Positions 8,458 through 16,242 are shown, counted from the stretch's first letter. The stretch is 23,272 nt of DNA from Candidatus Omnitrophota bacterium (GCA_017987425.1 JAGNTT010000014.1:1-23272); one strand, 5' to 3'. Notes: generated from the letters alone by a model not told the origin. Numbers and translations are program-made.

Positions 8458-9330
8458 TCATATTTTAAGAATAATCGGATTAAAAGCCTTGGCCGCAACC
8501 AGGACCCTGTCGCCTAGACGCCAGTCTTTGGCTTCCTCTTCGGTGGCCACGACTTTGGTGAGATTGTTTCCAATCTGAACGGTGACGATACACATAAATT
8601 CTTCTTTTTCAATCCCCAGAATGTTCCCCACAAATTTGAATTTGCCGCTCAAGGAATCTTCTCCGAAAACCTCTCCGGGTTTTCCCGAACGGGTAATACG
8701 GCCCTCTTCTATGACAATAATTTTGTGCGCGAGCTTGAATATTTCGCTTAAATCGTGCGTGACAAAAATCGTCGGGATTTTAAAACGGTTATAGAGGGCA
8801 AAAATTTCATCCTGCAGTTTGAGCCGCAACTCCAGATGAAGAGCGGACAGAGGCTCATCAAGTAAAAATATTTTGGGTTTTCGAAGCAGCGCGCGGATCA
8901 GCGCCACGCGCTGTTTCTGTCCGCCGGAAAGTGTCGCGGGTTTACGTCCGCTTAATTCCGTCAGATGTACCATGTCCAAAAATTCATCCACTTGGCGTTC
9001 TTCGCTTTTATCCTTAAGGGCATACTGCAAATTTTCCCGGACCGTCATATTGGGAAAAAGATTGTAGTCCTGAAAGACAAAACTGATCTGTCTCTGCTGA
9101 ACAGGCTTATTCACACGACGGCGGCTGTCGAACCAGACTTCGCCGTTGACCTCGATGAGGCCTTCATCGGGATCCGTCAAGCCCGCGATCATCCGCAGGA
9201 TGGTCGTCTTCCCCGCGCCAGACGGGCCGAAGAGAGTGACGAATTCTTGATCTGAAACTTCAAAATCGACGCCGAGACGGATGGGGCCGCTGCTGCTGGC
9301 AAGATATTTTTTTGCCTTCACACGGATCAT
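8458..9330 (-). CDS. modC: molybdate ABC transporter ATP-binding protein ModC
   Basis: The 290-residue protein is the nucleotide-binding subunit that powers molybdate import. Visible motifs are Walker A GPSGAGKTT at 35-43, Q-loop Q87, signature LSGGQKQR at 134-141, Walker B IFLLDEP at 154-160 and the switch histidine H192 in FVTHD. The C-terminal ~55 residues resemble a single TOBE-like domain. This is shorter than the usual ModC of about 350 residues and may reflect the separate Mop protein in this operon. The D-loop reads SALH where the family normally has SALD. The gene starts 3 bases after the modB stop, with AGGGTGGTG as ribosome-binding sequence, so the two are translationally coupled. 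Sulfate and tungstate importers use similar ATPases; the neighbours decide for molybdate or tungstate. Confidence 0.9.
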   Translation of the reverse strand: MIRVKAKKYLASSSGPIRLGVDFEVSDQEFVTLFGPSGAGKTTILRMIAGLTDPDEGLIEVNGEVWFDSRRRVNKPVQQRQISFVFQDYNLFPNMTVRENLQYALKDKSEERQVDEFLDMVHLTELSGRKPATLSGGQKQRVALIRALLRKPKIFLLDEPLSALHLELRLKLQDEIFALYNRFKIPTIFVTHDLSEIFKLAHKIIVIEEGRITRSGKPGEVFGEDSLSGKFKFVGNILGIEKEEFMCIVTVQIGNNLTKVVATEEEAKDWRLGDRVLVAAKAFNPIILKI

Positions 9331-9333
9331 GGA

Positions 9334-10005
9334 TCACACCACCCTTAACGCTTTTCTGTTTAAAATATTCAGAACGAACAAAATCAAAAACGCGATCGTA
9401 ACAAGAATACCCGCATAAAAATGAGCGTGCGCATAATTAAGCGCTTCAACTTCACTGAAAATCGCAATGGAAGCGGTGCGTGTCTCGCCGGGAATGCTGC
9501 CGCCCACCATCAGCACAACGCCAAATTCTCCGACGGTGTGCGCAAAAGCCATGACAACGCCGGTTATAATCGACGGGCGGATGTTAGGCAAAATCACTCT
9601 GAATAACGTTTCCCGCCGGGATTTACCCAGCGCATACGAAGCCTCAATTAACGATGCGGGAAAACTCTGCAGGCCGGCCTTGATCGGATTGACCATAAAC
9701 GGAAGGCTGAACAAAACAGAACCGATGACCAGCCCCAGAAAAGTGAACACAACTTTAATTTGAAAAACGCTATCCAGAAAGTTTCCAAGAAATGAATGCG
9801 GACTGAAAAGCAGCAGAATATAAAAACCCAAAACGGTCGGAGGAAGAACCAGAGGCATACTGACCAGGGTTTCGACCACATATTTTAATTTGTTTTTTGT
9901 AAAGGCAACCCAATAGGCGAGAGGAATGCCAATGAGGACGAGGATGATCGTCGAAATAAGCGCCAGTTTGAACGTGACTATAAGCGGAGTTAAATCAAAA
10001 CTCAT
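9334..10005 (-). CDS. modB: molybdate ABC transporter permease ModB
   Basis: The 223-residue protein has about five or six membrane helices and the ABC-importer coupling (EAA) loop at 121-140, EASYALGKSRRETLFRVILP. The stretch PLVLPPTVLGFYILLLFSP and the later AHTVGEFGVVLMVGGSIPGETRT are typical of ModB. Two copies would form the inner-membrane channel fed by ModA and driven by ModC. Its ATG overlaps the stop of the Mop gene (ATGA), a classic sign of coupled translation. Confidence 0.93.
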   Translation of the reverse strand: MSFDLTPLIVTFKLALISTIILVLIGIPLAYWVAFTKNKLKYVVETLVSMPLVLPPTVLGFYILLLFSPHSFLGNFLDSVFQIKVVFTFLGLVIGSVLFSLPFMVNPIKAGLQSFPASLIEASYALGKSRRETLFRVILPNIRPSIITGVVMAFAHTVGEFGVVLMVGGSIPGETRTASIAIFSEVEALNYAHAHFYAGILVTIAFLILFVLNILNRKALRVV

Positions 10006-10409
10006 GCGGGATTTCTCATCAAAGTGACTTCGTTGGTCTTAACCAGCCACTCCACCTCTTCCTTCTCTTTGAGTTTCATCCCGACAGCCGACTGGGAAGA
10101 AATGATGGATTCAATGATGTGATCTCTGTAAATCAGCGTGATTTTGGCAAGGACCGGTCCTTTGTCGATCTTTTTAATCGTCGCTTTGAACCGGTTTCGC
10201 AGACTGATCATTCCCGTCAAATTCTTGGCAAGCCCCACCTCTGTTTCCTTGAACAAAAGTGTCACACTGTCATTGATCTTATAATTGGAAGGGCTTTTTT
10301 TCCCCTCGAGTACGATCGAACTTAATATATCCCCGTCGACATCCACATGGACGATCGAAATATTGTCCGATGATTGGATATCGACGATCTTTCCTTTAAG
10401 CTTGTTCAT
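10002..10409 (-). CDS. free-standing di-Mop (TOBE) molybdate-binding protein
   Basis: The protein has 135 residues and two Mop/TOBE-like repeats, about 3-66 and 69-131. The second repeat is the clearer one: FKATIKKIDKGPVLAKITL, then SAVGMKLKEKEEVEWLVKTNEVTLM. Tandem Mop domains bind oxyanions such as molybdate or tungstate in storage proteins (molbindins) and in the C-terminal half of ModE. There is no helix-turn-helix here, so it is not a ModE repressor. It sits between modA and modB, 11 bases after the modA stop with GAGAGG before its ATG, and overlaps modB by 4 bases. It could store or buffer molybdate, or act in trans as the regulatory domain that ModC partly lacks; both are inferences. 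Confidence 0.85.
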   Translation of the reverse strand: MNKLKGKIVDIQSSDNISIVHVDVDGDILSSIVLEGKKSPSNYKINDSVTLLFKETEVGLAKNLTGMISLRNRFKATIKKIDKGPVLAKITLIYRDHIIESIISSQSAVGMKLKEKEEVEWLVKTNEVTLMRNPA

Positions 10410-10420
10410 TCCGGCCTCTC

Positions 10421-11176
10421 TTACGGTAAGGCGTAACCGTATTTCTTAAAAATTTCCCCGGCTTCGCCGGAAGAAATAAAATCAACCAGCTTGTTCGCTT
10501 CGTCCATTTTACCACGTTCGGCATGTTTCAAAATAACAACGCCCTGGGCGATCGGTTCATAGGACTCTTTGGGAACGTCAATCCATTGACCTTTGTCTTT
10601 CAATTGGGGCGCGAGCACGACGGACTTGGCGGTGATACCGACATCGGCGGCCTTGGTCGTAATAAACTGATTGGCCTGCGCGATGCTTTCGCCATAGACA
10701 AGTTTTTTACCGACTTGAGCGTAGAGATCATAATGTTTAAGCGCGTTGACCGCCTGGCGTCCGTAAGGTGCAGTCTTAGGAGATGCGATCGCTATCTTTT
10801 TGACATTCGCGTCGGCCAAAACTTCGATCCCACCGGAAAGGTCGACATCCGTCATCGTCCAGATAACCAAGGCACCGTAAGCATAAATTTTCGGGGCATT
10901 GACGGTAAGGCCTTCTTTGTACAGCGTTATGGGATAATCCATGTCGGCGGAAAGGAACACATCGAAAGGCGCGCCGTTTTCGATCTGGGCCGTAAACTTA
11001 CCGGATGACCCGATGACTGCCTTGACACTGATTCCCGTTTTTTTCTCGAATGCCGTCTTAAGTTCTTCGAACGTGTACTGAACGTTGGCCGCAACAGCAA
11101 CGGTCAAGTCGGCAAAAACGGCAGCCGATGAAAGAAAAACGAACACAAAAGACATAATGGTCACTTTTGCTTTCAT
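10421..11176 (-). CDS. modA: periplasmic molybdate-binding protein ModA
   Basis: The 251-residue protein has a signal peptide at 1-22 ending VFA/D. Family segments are LTVAVAANVQYTFEEL at the mature start, GSSGKFTAQIENGAPFDVFL, IASPKTAPYGRQAV and YGESIAQANQFITTKAADVG. Together they form the two-lobed ModA oxyanion pocket that delivers molybdate, or tungstate, to ModBC. No lipobox is present, so it is a soluble periplasmic protein. The ATG overlaps the tetR stop by one base (TAATG), with GGGAGGGG as a very strong ribosome-binding site. That explains how a high-abundance binding protein could be made from the second position of the operon. Confidence 0.93.
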   Translation of the reverse strand: MKAKVTIMSFVFVFLSSAAVFADLTVAVAANVQYTFEELKTAFEKKTGISVKAVIGSSGKFTAQIENGAPFDVFLSADMDYPITLYKEGLTVNAPKIYAYGALVIWTMTDVDLSGGIEVLADANVKKIAIASPKTAPYGRQAVNALKHYDLYAQVGKKLVYGESIAQANQFITTKAADVGITAKSVVLAPQLKDKGQWIDVPKESYEPIAQGVVILKHAERGKMDEANKLVDFISSGEAGEIFKKYGYALP

Positions 11177-11751
11177 TATCCCCTCCCCAAGACAATTCCT
11201 TCTGACCAGATATCCAACACTCCCTCGAGAGCATCTGAAAACGAAATTCTTTCCTTTTCCAGAAATTCGGGATTAAGTACGTGGTCGATCGCGCCCATAT
11301 ACATTCGGACAGCCAGAGCGGAATTTACCTTTCGAAATTTCCCTTTCTTTATGCCCGTTTCTACAAGCGCCTTGATCTCGGAAATTTTTTCATTTCGAAA
11401 CTGAATAAACCGATTCCATAGTTCCGGCACTTCCATTTTAATGTCTCCGATAAAATGCTCAAACCACGGCGTTAATCTCTGCTGCAAAAAGAAAATGTTC
11501 TTGGAAATAATCTCAACCGGGTCGCTGTTGGTTTCCTCTATAAGAGAAAGTTCGTGGTTGATTTCGCCCTGCAGACGTCCGAAAAGTGCCTCGGCTATTT
11601 CGACCTTGCTTTGAAAATGTTTATAGATTGTGTTTTTGCTCATGGTAAGGTCTTGCGCGATTTCATCCATCGTCACTTTACGGTAGCCGAACTTGAGCAT
11701 GCGGCTCATGGCGGCATCGAGAATACGTTCACGAGTCAAATCTTGAGGCAT
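11176..11751 (-). CDS. TetR-family transcriptional regulator heading the mod operon
   Basis: From the ATG at 11751 the protein has 191 residues. The N-terminal helix-turn-helix covers roughly 5-50, with VTMDEIAQDLTMSKNTIYKHF as the recognition region. The rest is the variable all-helical ligand-binding and dimer domain. The longest frame begins at 11775, but ATG 11751 is preferred because GGAGGG stands 8 bases before it, and that ribosome-binding site would lie inside the longer version. It is the first gene of the mod operon and overlaps modA by one base. A consensus promoter with an overlapping palindrome lies just upstream, so it probably represses its own operon. The ligand is unknown. 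Molybdate operons are usually controlled by ModE, which makes this arrangement noteworthy. Confidence 0.9.
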   Translation of the reverse strand: MPQDLTRERILDAAMSRMLKFGYRKVTMDEIAQDLTMSKNTIYKHFQSKVEIAEALFGRLQGEINHELSLIEETNSDPVEIISKNIFFLQQRLTPWFEHFIGDIKMEVPELWNRFIQFRNEKISEIKALVETGIKKGKFRKVNSALAVRMYMGAIDHVLNPEFLEKERISFSDALEGVLDIWSEGIVLGRG

Positions 11752-11778
11752 TGCGTCGCCCTCCATTAAATACATACA

Positions 11779-11807
11779 ATACTAATGTGGTATTTTTAGT
11801 ATCCACA
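11779..11807. promoter_or_regulatory. palindromic operator, probably for the TetR regulator
   Basis: A perfect 7-base inverted repeat, ATACTAA-N10-TTAGTAT, spans 11779-11802. A second, overlapping one, TGTGG-N12-CCACA, spans 11786-11807. Both lie at and just downstream of the -10 box, across the predicted transcript start. The size of 22-24 bases is typical of TetR-family sites. Assignment to this TetR is inference from position. Confidence 0.6.
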
Positions 11808-11833
11808 ATATGATCAAAGTAATCTATTGTCAA
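11805..11833 (-). promoter_or_regulatory. promoter of the tetR-modA-mop-modBC operon
   Basis: On the minus strand a perfect TTGACA (11828-11833), 17 bases, then TATTGT (11805-11810). The predicted start near 11798 leaves a leader of about 47 bases before tetR. The -10 overlaps one arm of the palindrome described separately. Confidence 0.7.
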
Positions 11834-11871
11834 ATTGTTTATAGGTGTGAAAAGAAATTAAACGCAGATTC

Positions 11872-13173
11872 CTATCGGGGAAGGTTTTCAATAACGGCGG
11901 CGGACTGGATGCCTTGGGCAACCTGAGGAATGATACCTTTTTGTATGTAAATCGGACGTATCGCCTGACGCAAAACCTGATAATACCTCATAAAAATTAA
12001 TGATCCCGCAATACAGCAGAGACCTCCCCAGAATAACGTATGGAGTACTCCAATTTTTCCGGCCAGAGTTCCTCCGAGCAAACTTCCAAGTGGCGCGGTC
12101 CCCATGAAAGCCATGGTATAAAAACTCATCACCCGTCCGCGCATGTCTTCATGAACGATGACCTGCAAAATGGTATTGCTGGCGGCCATCTGCACCATGA
12201 TCGCGAAACCGGCGACATAGGCCAACGTTAAGGAAACAATAAATAATTTGGACGATGCGAATGCGATGACGCAGCAGCCGAAAAGTCCGGACATCAGTCC
12301 GCTGATTCTTACCAATCCCACCACTGTTTTCCGGCTGGCCAGATAAATGGCGCCGGTCAATGCCCCGAACCCCGTACCTGCCATCAGAAATCCGAGAACT
12401 TTGGCGCCGCCGGCGAAAAGCTCCCCTGCAAAAACCGGAAGCAGAACCTGATAAGAACCGCTGACCAGACTGACCACGGCCAGCAATAAAAGAAGCATAC
12501 GGATGGGAATGGAATTGCGGACATAATTGAAACCTTCTTTCAACTGGCCCGTGATATCAAGATTTTCCGGTGGCAGTTTTCGCGGGGTAATCCGCATCGC
12601 GCATAAAGAAGCCATGACCGCCAGATAACTGACCGCGTTTAACAGAAAACAAGCTCCCTCCCCCAGCAAAACAATCAGAAACCCGGCGATCGACGGACCG
12701 ACCAATCTTGCCATATTCACCATCGAAGAATTTAAAGCGATCGCGTTATTCAGATCTTCTTTATCGTCGATCATCTCGATCGTAAACGCCTGCCGGGCGG
12801 GGATGTCAAAGGCGTTGATGACACCGGAAACGAAACTTAACACCACAATATGCCAGAACACAATTTGTCCGCTTAAAACAAGCCACGCCAGAACACTGGC
12901 CTGGAGCATAGCGGAGATTTGGGTGATGAAAATTAAACGGTGGCGGTTTTGCCGATCGACAATAACACCGGCGATCGGGGCCAGGAAAAATGTGGAGATC
13001 TGCGAGGTGAAACCGGTGAGCCCCAAAAGAAAAGCGGAGTTGGTCATCTTATAGACAAGCCAGCTGACGGCAAGCTGCTGCATCCAGGTTCCGACAAGCG
13101 AAATGCTCTGCCCGCTGAAAAAGAGACGGAAATTGCGGTGCCGAAGCGCTCTAAAAATAAATTTTAAATCCAT
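11872..13173 (-). CDS. MFS transporter (EntS-like drug/siderophore exporter group)
   Basis: The 433-residue protein has about twelve hydrophobic helices. It starts MDLKFIFRALRHRNFRLFF-SGQSISLVGTWMQQLAVSW, the typical N-terminus of the MFS_3/EntS group. The loop between helices 2 and 3 has APIAGVIVDRQNRHR, matching the MFS motif A pattern, and a helix later has FVSGVINAFDIPARQAF, which is also characteristic of the group. Such carriers usually export small hydrophobic or siderophore-like compounds by proton antiport; the substrate here is unknown. The start at 13173 has no clear Shine-Dalgarno and a -10-like box lies only 6 bases upstream. Although on the same strand as tetR it is about 120 bases upstream of it, and the mod promoter lies between, so it is not part of the mod operon. 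Confidence 0.9.
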   Translation of the reverse strand: MDLKFIFRALRHRNFRLFFSGQSISLVGTWMQQLAVSWLVYKMTNSAFLLGLTGFTSQISTFFLAPIAGVIVDRQNRHRLIFITQISAMLQASVLAWLVLSGQIVFWHIVVLSFVSGVINAFDIPARQAFTIEMIDDKEDLNNAIALNSSMVNMARLVGPSIAGFLIVLLGEGACFLLNAVSYLAVMASLCAMRITPRKLPPENLDITGQLKEGFNYVRNSIPIRMLLLLLAVVSLVSGSYQVLLPVFAGELFAGGAKVLGFLMAGTGFGALTGAIYLASRKTVVGLVRISGLMSGLFGCCVIAFASSKLFIVSLTLAYVAGFAIMVQMAASNTILQVIVHEDMRGRVMSFYTMAFMGTAPLGSLLGGTLAGKIGVLHTLFWGGLCCIAGSLIFMRYYQVLRQAIRPIYIQKGIIPQVAQGIQSAAVIENLPR

Positions 13174-13179
13174 AAGTTC

Positions 13180-13208
13180 ACTATATCCAACAAAAAGACC
13201 TACTACAA
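13180..13208 (-). promoter_or_regulatory. possible promoter of the MFS gene
   Basis: TTGTAG (13203-13208), 17 bases, then TATAGT (13180-13185). The -35 lies inside the preceding terminator hairpin and the -10 ends 6 bases before the ATG, implying a leaderless message. The -35 match is poor. Confidence 0.3.
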
Positions 13209-13230
13209 TTTTTTATTTGTAATAGGTCTT
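13190..13230 (-). terminator. rho-independent terminator after the small lipoprotein gene
   Basis: On the minus strand a 14-bp stem with one mismatch, AAGACCTATTACAA pairing with TTGTAGTAGGTCTT, encloses an 8-base AT loop. It ends in CTTTTTG. It lies 27 bases after the lipoprotein stop and immediately before the MFS gene. Confidence 0.85.
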
Positions 13231-13257
13231 CTCGTTTACAGTATTTTGTCTGCCCGG

Positions 13258-13608
13258 CTATTTAATGCGGTCTTCAATTTTTTTCATAAGATCATACGCT
13301 CTGTAATCATCCCCCATTGAACCCACACGGATGCTGGCTTGAGTGTAGGAAGGCGATGTCTCCCGGATATAAATATGCAGACCTGAGCCATTAGGATATT
13401 CCGAATCGATCTGCGCATTATTTGCCGTAATCGTTTTACGGATAACGGGCATGTTTTCCGCTTCAAGCGTAGCCAGCGACGCATCGTAAACTTTCTGAAC
13501 AGAAGCTTCAAACCTTGTTCCGGATTTCCCTCCCAGCATTGCCGTGGCACAGCCGGAAAACGAAATAACAACAACGGCGGTTAATAAAAGTTTTGTTATA
13601 TTATTCAC
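13258..13608 (-). CDS. small lipoprotein, DUF3568-like
   Basis: The protein has 116 residues. A lipoprotein signal peptide ends SFSGC, with the acylated cysteine at residue 20. The mature part is small and mixed alpha/beta: FEASVQKVYDASLATLEAENM, then DSEYPNGSGLHIYIRE and a final helix YDLMKKIEDRIK. The pattern of a helix followed by strands that vary a basal state resembles the DUF3568 group of bacterial lipoproteins, but this is from memory. The start is a GTG at 13608 with AGGGAGG five to six bases upstream, an unusually strong ribosome-binding site for a non-ATG start. It has its own terminator. The function is unknown. Confidence 0.85.
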   Translation of the reverse strand: MNNITKLLLTAVVVISFSGCATAMLGGKSGTRFEASVQKVYDASLATLEAENMPVIRKTITANNAQIDSEYPNGSGLHIYIRETSPSYTQASIRVGSMGDDYRAYDLMKKIEDRIK

Positions 13609-13922
13609 GAGAACCTCCCTTAATCAGTATTAGTCTAGTTTTTGGCATGCCCTTTAACGGAAAACCTTTATTTTGGTTTTAATATTCAACCGCCCGGTCG
13701 CAGTTTCTTCGAATATTAAGCATTTCATGGGCGATCAACAATCCGATCACGATCAAAATAATGACGGCAATCTCTGCACAACCTTCTATTCAGCGCTCCT
13801 TTCAGCCTTTTGGGATCAAATACTTCTGATCCTTTTTAACAAAACGATCATGAAAGGAAGGTGTAAAAATAATTAATTTATGTTAATTGTCCGGAAAAGG
13901 AGGCAGGGAAAAACTTTGAGGA
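13609..13922. other. intergenic region of 314 bases
   Basis: No convincing gene is present. A plus-strand 67-codon frame at 13673-13876 has no ribosome-binding site and no recognisable product. On the minus strand a 35-codon frame ending in a stop near 13678 would encode a membrane helix (EIAVIILIVIGLLIAHEML), but it has no ATG and only weak alternative starts. A small hairpin followed by T5 lies at 13813-13837 on the plus strand. Confidence 0.5.
13813..13837 (+). terminator. weak hairpin with T-tract
   Basis: GGATCA-N8-TGATCC followed by TTTTT on the plus strand. The stem is only 6 bp and no plus-strand gene precedes it, so a functional role is doubtful. Confidence 0.25.
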
Positions 13923-16109
13923 TCAGCTTACGCAAACGGTGAGACAAAAAAGAATACTGAACCAGGAATAAAGGCGTTCGTAATTGGCAATCATTGTGTT
14001 CATGGAAAATGTCTTCCGGGCTTTTTCAAGACCGCTGTCACCCATAAACCGGCGCAACTTGTGGTCGTCGATTAGTTTTAGAATTGCGTCTCTTAACTGT
14101 GCTACATCTTCCTTTTCTACAAGAATCCCGTTTACACCGTTGTCCACAAGTTCAGGATTACCGCCCACATTTGTAGCAATAACCGGTTTCCCGGCAGCCA
14201 TATATTCAAGAATGGAATTGGACATGCCTTCGCTTAATGAAGGCAAAAGACATATGTCCGCGCCGGGAAGTAAAGATTTCACATCGGGATGCTTTCCTAC
14301 AAAAAGAACGTTCTTTGTTATGCCCAATTCCGCGGCCAACGCCTGAACAGCCCCTGCTGTTCCGTCTTCGCCGATCAAAAACAGTTTTACGCTGGGATGA
14401 CGGCCGAGAACTTCTTTAAACGCTCTTAACAAATACGGATGTCCTTTAACGGGCTTTAAATTGGCGACATGCATCAGGACCAGATCGTCTTTGGCGAGAG
14501 CAAACTTGGAGCGGACCTCTTCCCTGGACGGAAGCTTTTGCAAATCAGGAAGCTCAACGCCGTTAGGAATTACTTCAAATTTATCGATAGGCAGATGTTC
14601 CTTCTTAACGAAATGATCGCGCATCGCCGAAGCATTGACGATGACTTTTTTAACCCAGGGATTAATCAGCCGATACGTCCAGACATGACCAAACGAACGC
14701 CAGAATCCCATATCGCGTCGGTTGGACAGAATGACGGGAACACCAGCTAATCTTCCCCAAAATGTGCCCCAGATATCTGAACCAAAATGATACGTCTGAA
14801 GAATATCGACTTTGTTTTGGCGTAAAAAACGAAAAAATTTAAACCCCTGAAAAATGCCGCTTAATCCGTAAATGCGGACCACGCGAAAAGCCTCCAGTCG
14901 GGCTCCCACGGATTCAATCATTTCCCGCGGAGCCTGACCGTAACTTTCCAGACTCGCAACGATCACATTATATTTATTTTTATCAAGCCCTTTTACGAGC
15001 TCAAAAATTTGTTTCTCCGCCCCGCCGGCCAGATGAACAAGACAATCGGTCAACAAAACAATTGTGGTCTTTTGGGAAGATACGGAATGAATGGGGTTCG
15101 CCAAAGGTTTCTTAAAAGCATCTATAAAGCCGGCACACAGGAGCTCAAAAGTGACAGGGTCCAAATCATCTCCGATAGAGACACGTTTAAGTTCATACAT
15201 GTCCTGCCCGGGGGAATTCAACCCCGAAATAGTAGTCACCGCGCACAGGGCATCGATATCCTTCAGAATAGCTTTGGCCCTGCGGTCGAAATCCTGAGGC
15301 CGTCCGTTCGTATAAGCAAAAAGGATTTCTTCATTTCCGCGACGGACTTTTTTGCAGGAATTAACAATCTCCTCTTCCAGCGCTGGGGTATTAAGGCGGG
15401 ACAGGATCTCATGGCTGCATGAATGGGCGGAAAAATCAATCAGGCCATCACCGGCCATCGCCTCCACTTCTTCCCATGAAAGCATTTCCGAATCTTTAAG
15501 CCCTTCCAACGGGCCTTCCGTCAAATCCGTCCGGATTTGTCCCAAAACCTTATATTTTTCATCCAGGCCGATTGTTTTCAAATAATTTCCGATCTGTTCG
15601 ACGGCCTGCCGTTTATTTTCCGGTGTCGATAAATCAAATATTCCTAAGCCGCATTTGGTCAGATCAAGCGCCGACTTCCTGGCTCCTCTTAAAATCAGAT
15701 ATAGTTCATCATGCCAAAGAAAATCTTTCCTGCTTATAAAATTGGTGGCCAGGAATATGGTCGCAGGAACATTCAGCTTTTTTAAAAGAGGATAGGCAAC
15801 GGTGTAGTTGTTACGATATCCGTCGTCAAAAGTAATCACAGCGGCGTTATCGGGCAATCTTTCATTTCGCTTTAACTTTTGGACCGCTTCGCGCAAAGAA
15901 ATAATCGAGTAATGTTTCTTAAGAAAATTGATTTGCGACTCGAATTTCTCATAGGGCAGCTGCCACCAGCAAGCCAACGGGTCCGGCGAATTGCTGACGC
16001 CGTGATACATAACGATTAAAACTTTATTTTTATTGAGTTTCCGAGACAGCGCACCCGCTCCAAGGCTGTTTAACAGGGAAAAGCTGATCGTTTTAAAGGT
16101 ATTAATCAT
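13923..16109 (-). CDS. polysaccharide deacetylase fused to GT4 glycosyltransferase
   Basis: From ATG 16109 the protein has 728 residues. The N-terminal half, about 28-335, is a NodB-type polysaccharide deacetylase: LIVMYHGV at 31-38, the metal-binding TFDDGY at 93-98 and HSCSHEIL with the paired histidines at 229 and 233. The later motif reads FAYTNGRPQDFD where YPNG or YPYG is usual. The C-terminal half, about 348-715, is a GT-B fold GT4 glycosyltransferase: AGGAEKQIFELV, VIPNGVELP, HVANLKPVKGHPYLL and the donor-binding EGMSNSILEYMAAGKPVI. Both domains look intact. It probably builds and trims an exopolysaccharide or surface glycan in one polypeptide. The longest frame begins at 16211, but a TATTAT box falls inside that extension and the family normally starts close to MINTF. 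There is no clear ribosome-binding site. The extreme C-terminus, SWFSILFCLTVCVS, is oddly hydrophobic. Confidence 0.88.
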   Translation of the reverse strand: MINTFKTISFSLLNSLGAGALSRKLNKNKVLIVMYHGVSNSPDPLACWWQLPYEKFESQINFLKKHYSIISLREAVQKLKRNERLPDNAAVITFDDGYRNNYTVAYPLLKKLNVPATIFLATNFISRKDFLWHDELYLILRGARKSALDLTKCGLGIFDLSTPENKRQAVEQIGNYLKTIGLDEKYKVLGQIRTDLTEGPLEGLKDSEMLSWEEVEAMAGDGLIDFSAHSCSHEILSRLNTPALEEEIVNSCKKVRRGNEEILFAYTNGRPQDFDRRAKAILKDIDALCAVTTISGLNSPGQDMYELKRVSIGDDLDPVTFELLCAGFIDAFKKPLANPIHSVSSQKTTIVLLTDCLVHLAGGAEKQIFELVKGLDKNKYNVIVASLESYGQAPREMIESVGARLEAFRVVRIYGLSGIFQGFKFFRFLRQNKVDILQTYHFGSDIWGTFWGRLAGVPVILSNRRDMGFWRSFGHVWTYRLINPWVKKVIVNASAMRDHFVKKEHLPIDKFEVIPNGVELPDLQKLPSREEVRSKFALAKDDLVLMHVANLKPVKGHPYLLRAFKEVLGRHPSVKLFLIGEDGTAGAVQALAAELGITKNVLFVGKHPDVKSLLPGADICLLPSLSEGMSNSILEYMAAGKPVIATNVGGNPELVDNGVNGILVEKEDVAQLRDAILKLIDDHKLRRFMGDSGLEKARKTFSMNTMIANYERLYSWFSILFCLTVCVS

Positions 16110-16242
16110 ATAACTTAAGCTGGTTAGACAGTGTTTACGGGGCTGTATTGGACAGCGACTGGAAATAATGTTTTTATAATAGCATAAATTTTTTCCAGAG
16201 AAATGACTCAAAAAAGTATTTTACAACTGTTCTCCGGAAAGC

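Noticed and set aside
10523..11008. 161-codon plus-strand frame
   Set aside because: Antisense to modA throughout; modA has a signal peptide and all family motifs, so this is a shadow.
13673..13876. 67-codon plus-strand frame in the intergenic region
   Set aside because: No ribosome-binding site, no family resemblance, mixed composition; the weak hairpin near its end is not enough to support it.
15009..15422. 137-codon plus-strand frame
   Set aside because: Antisense to the deacetylase/glycosyltransferase fusion, whose motifs are intact on the other strand.
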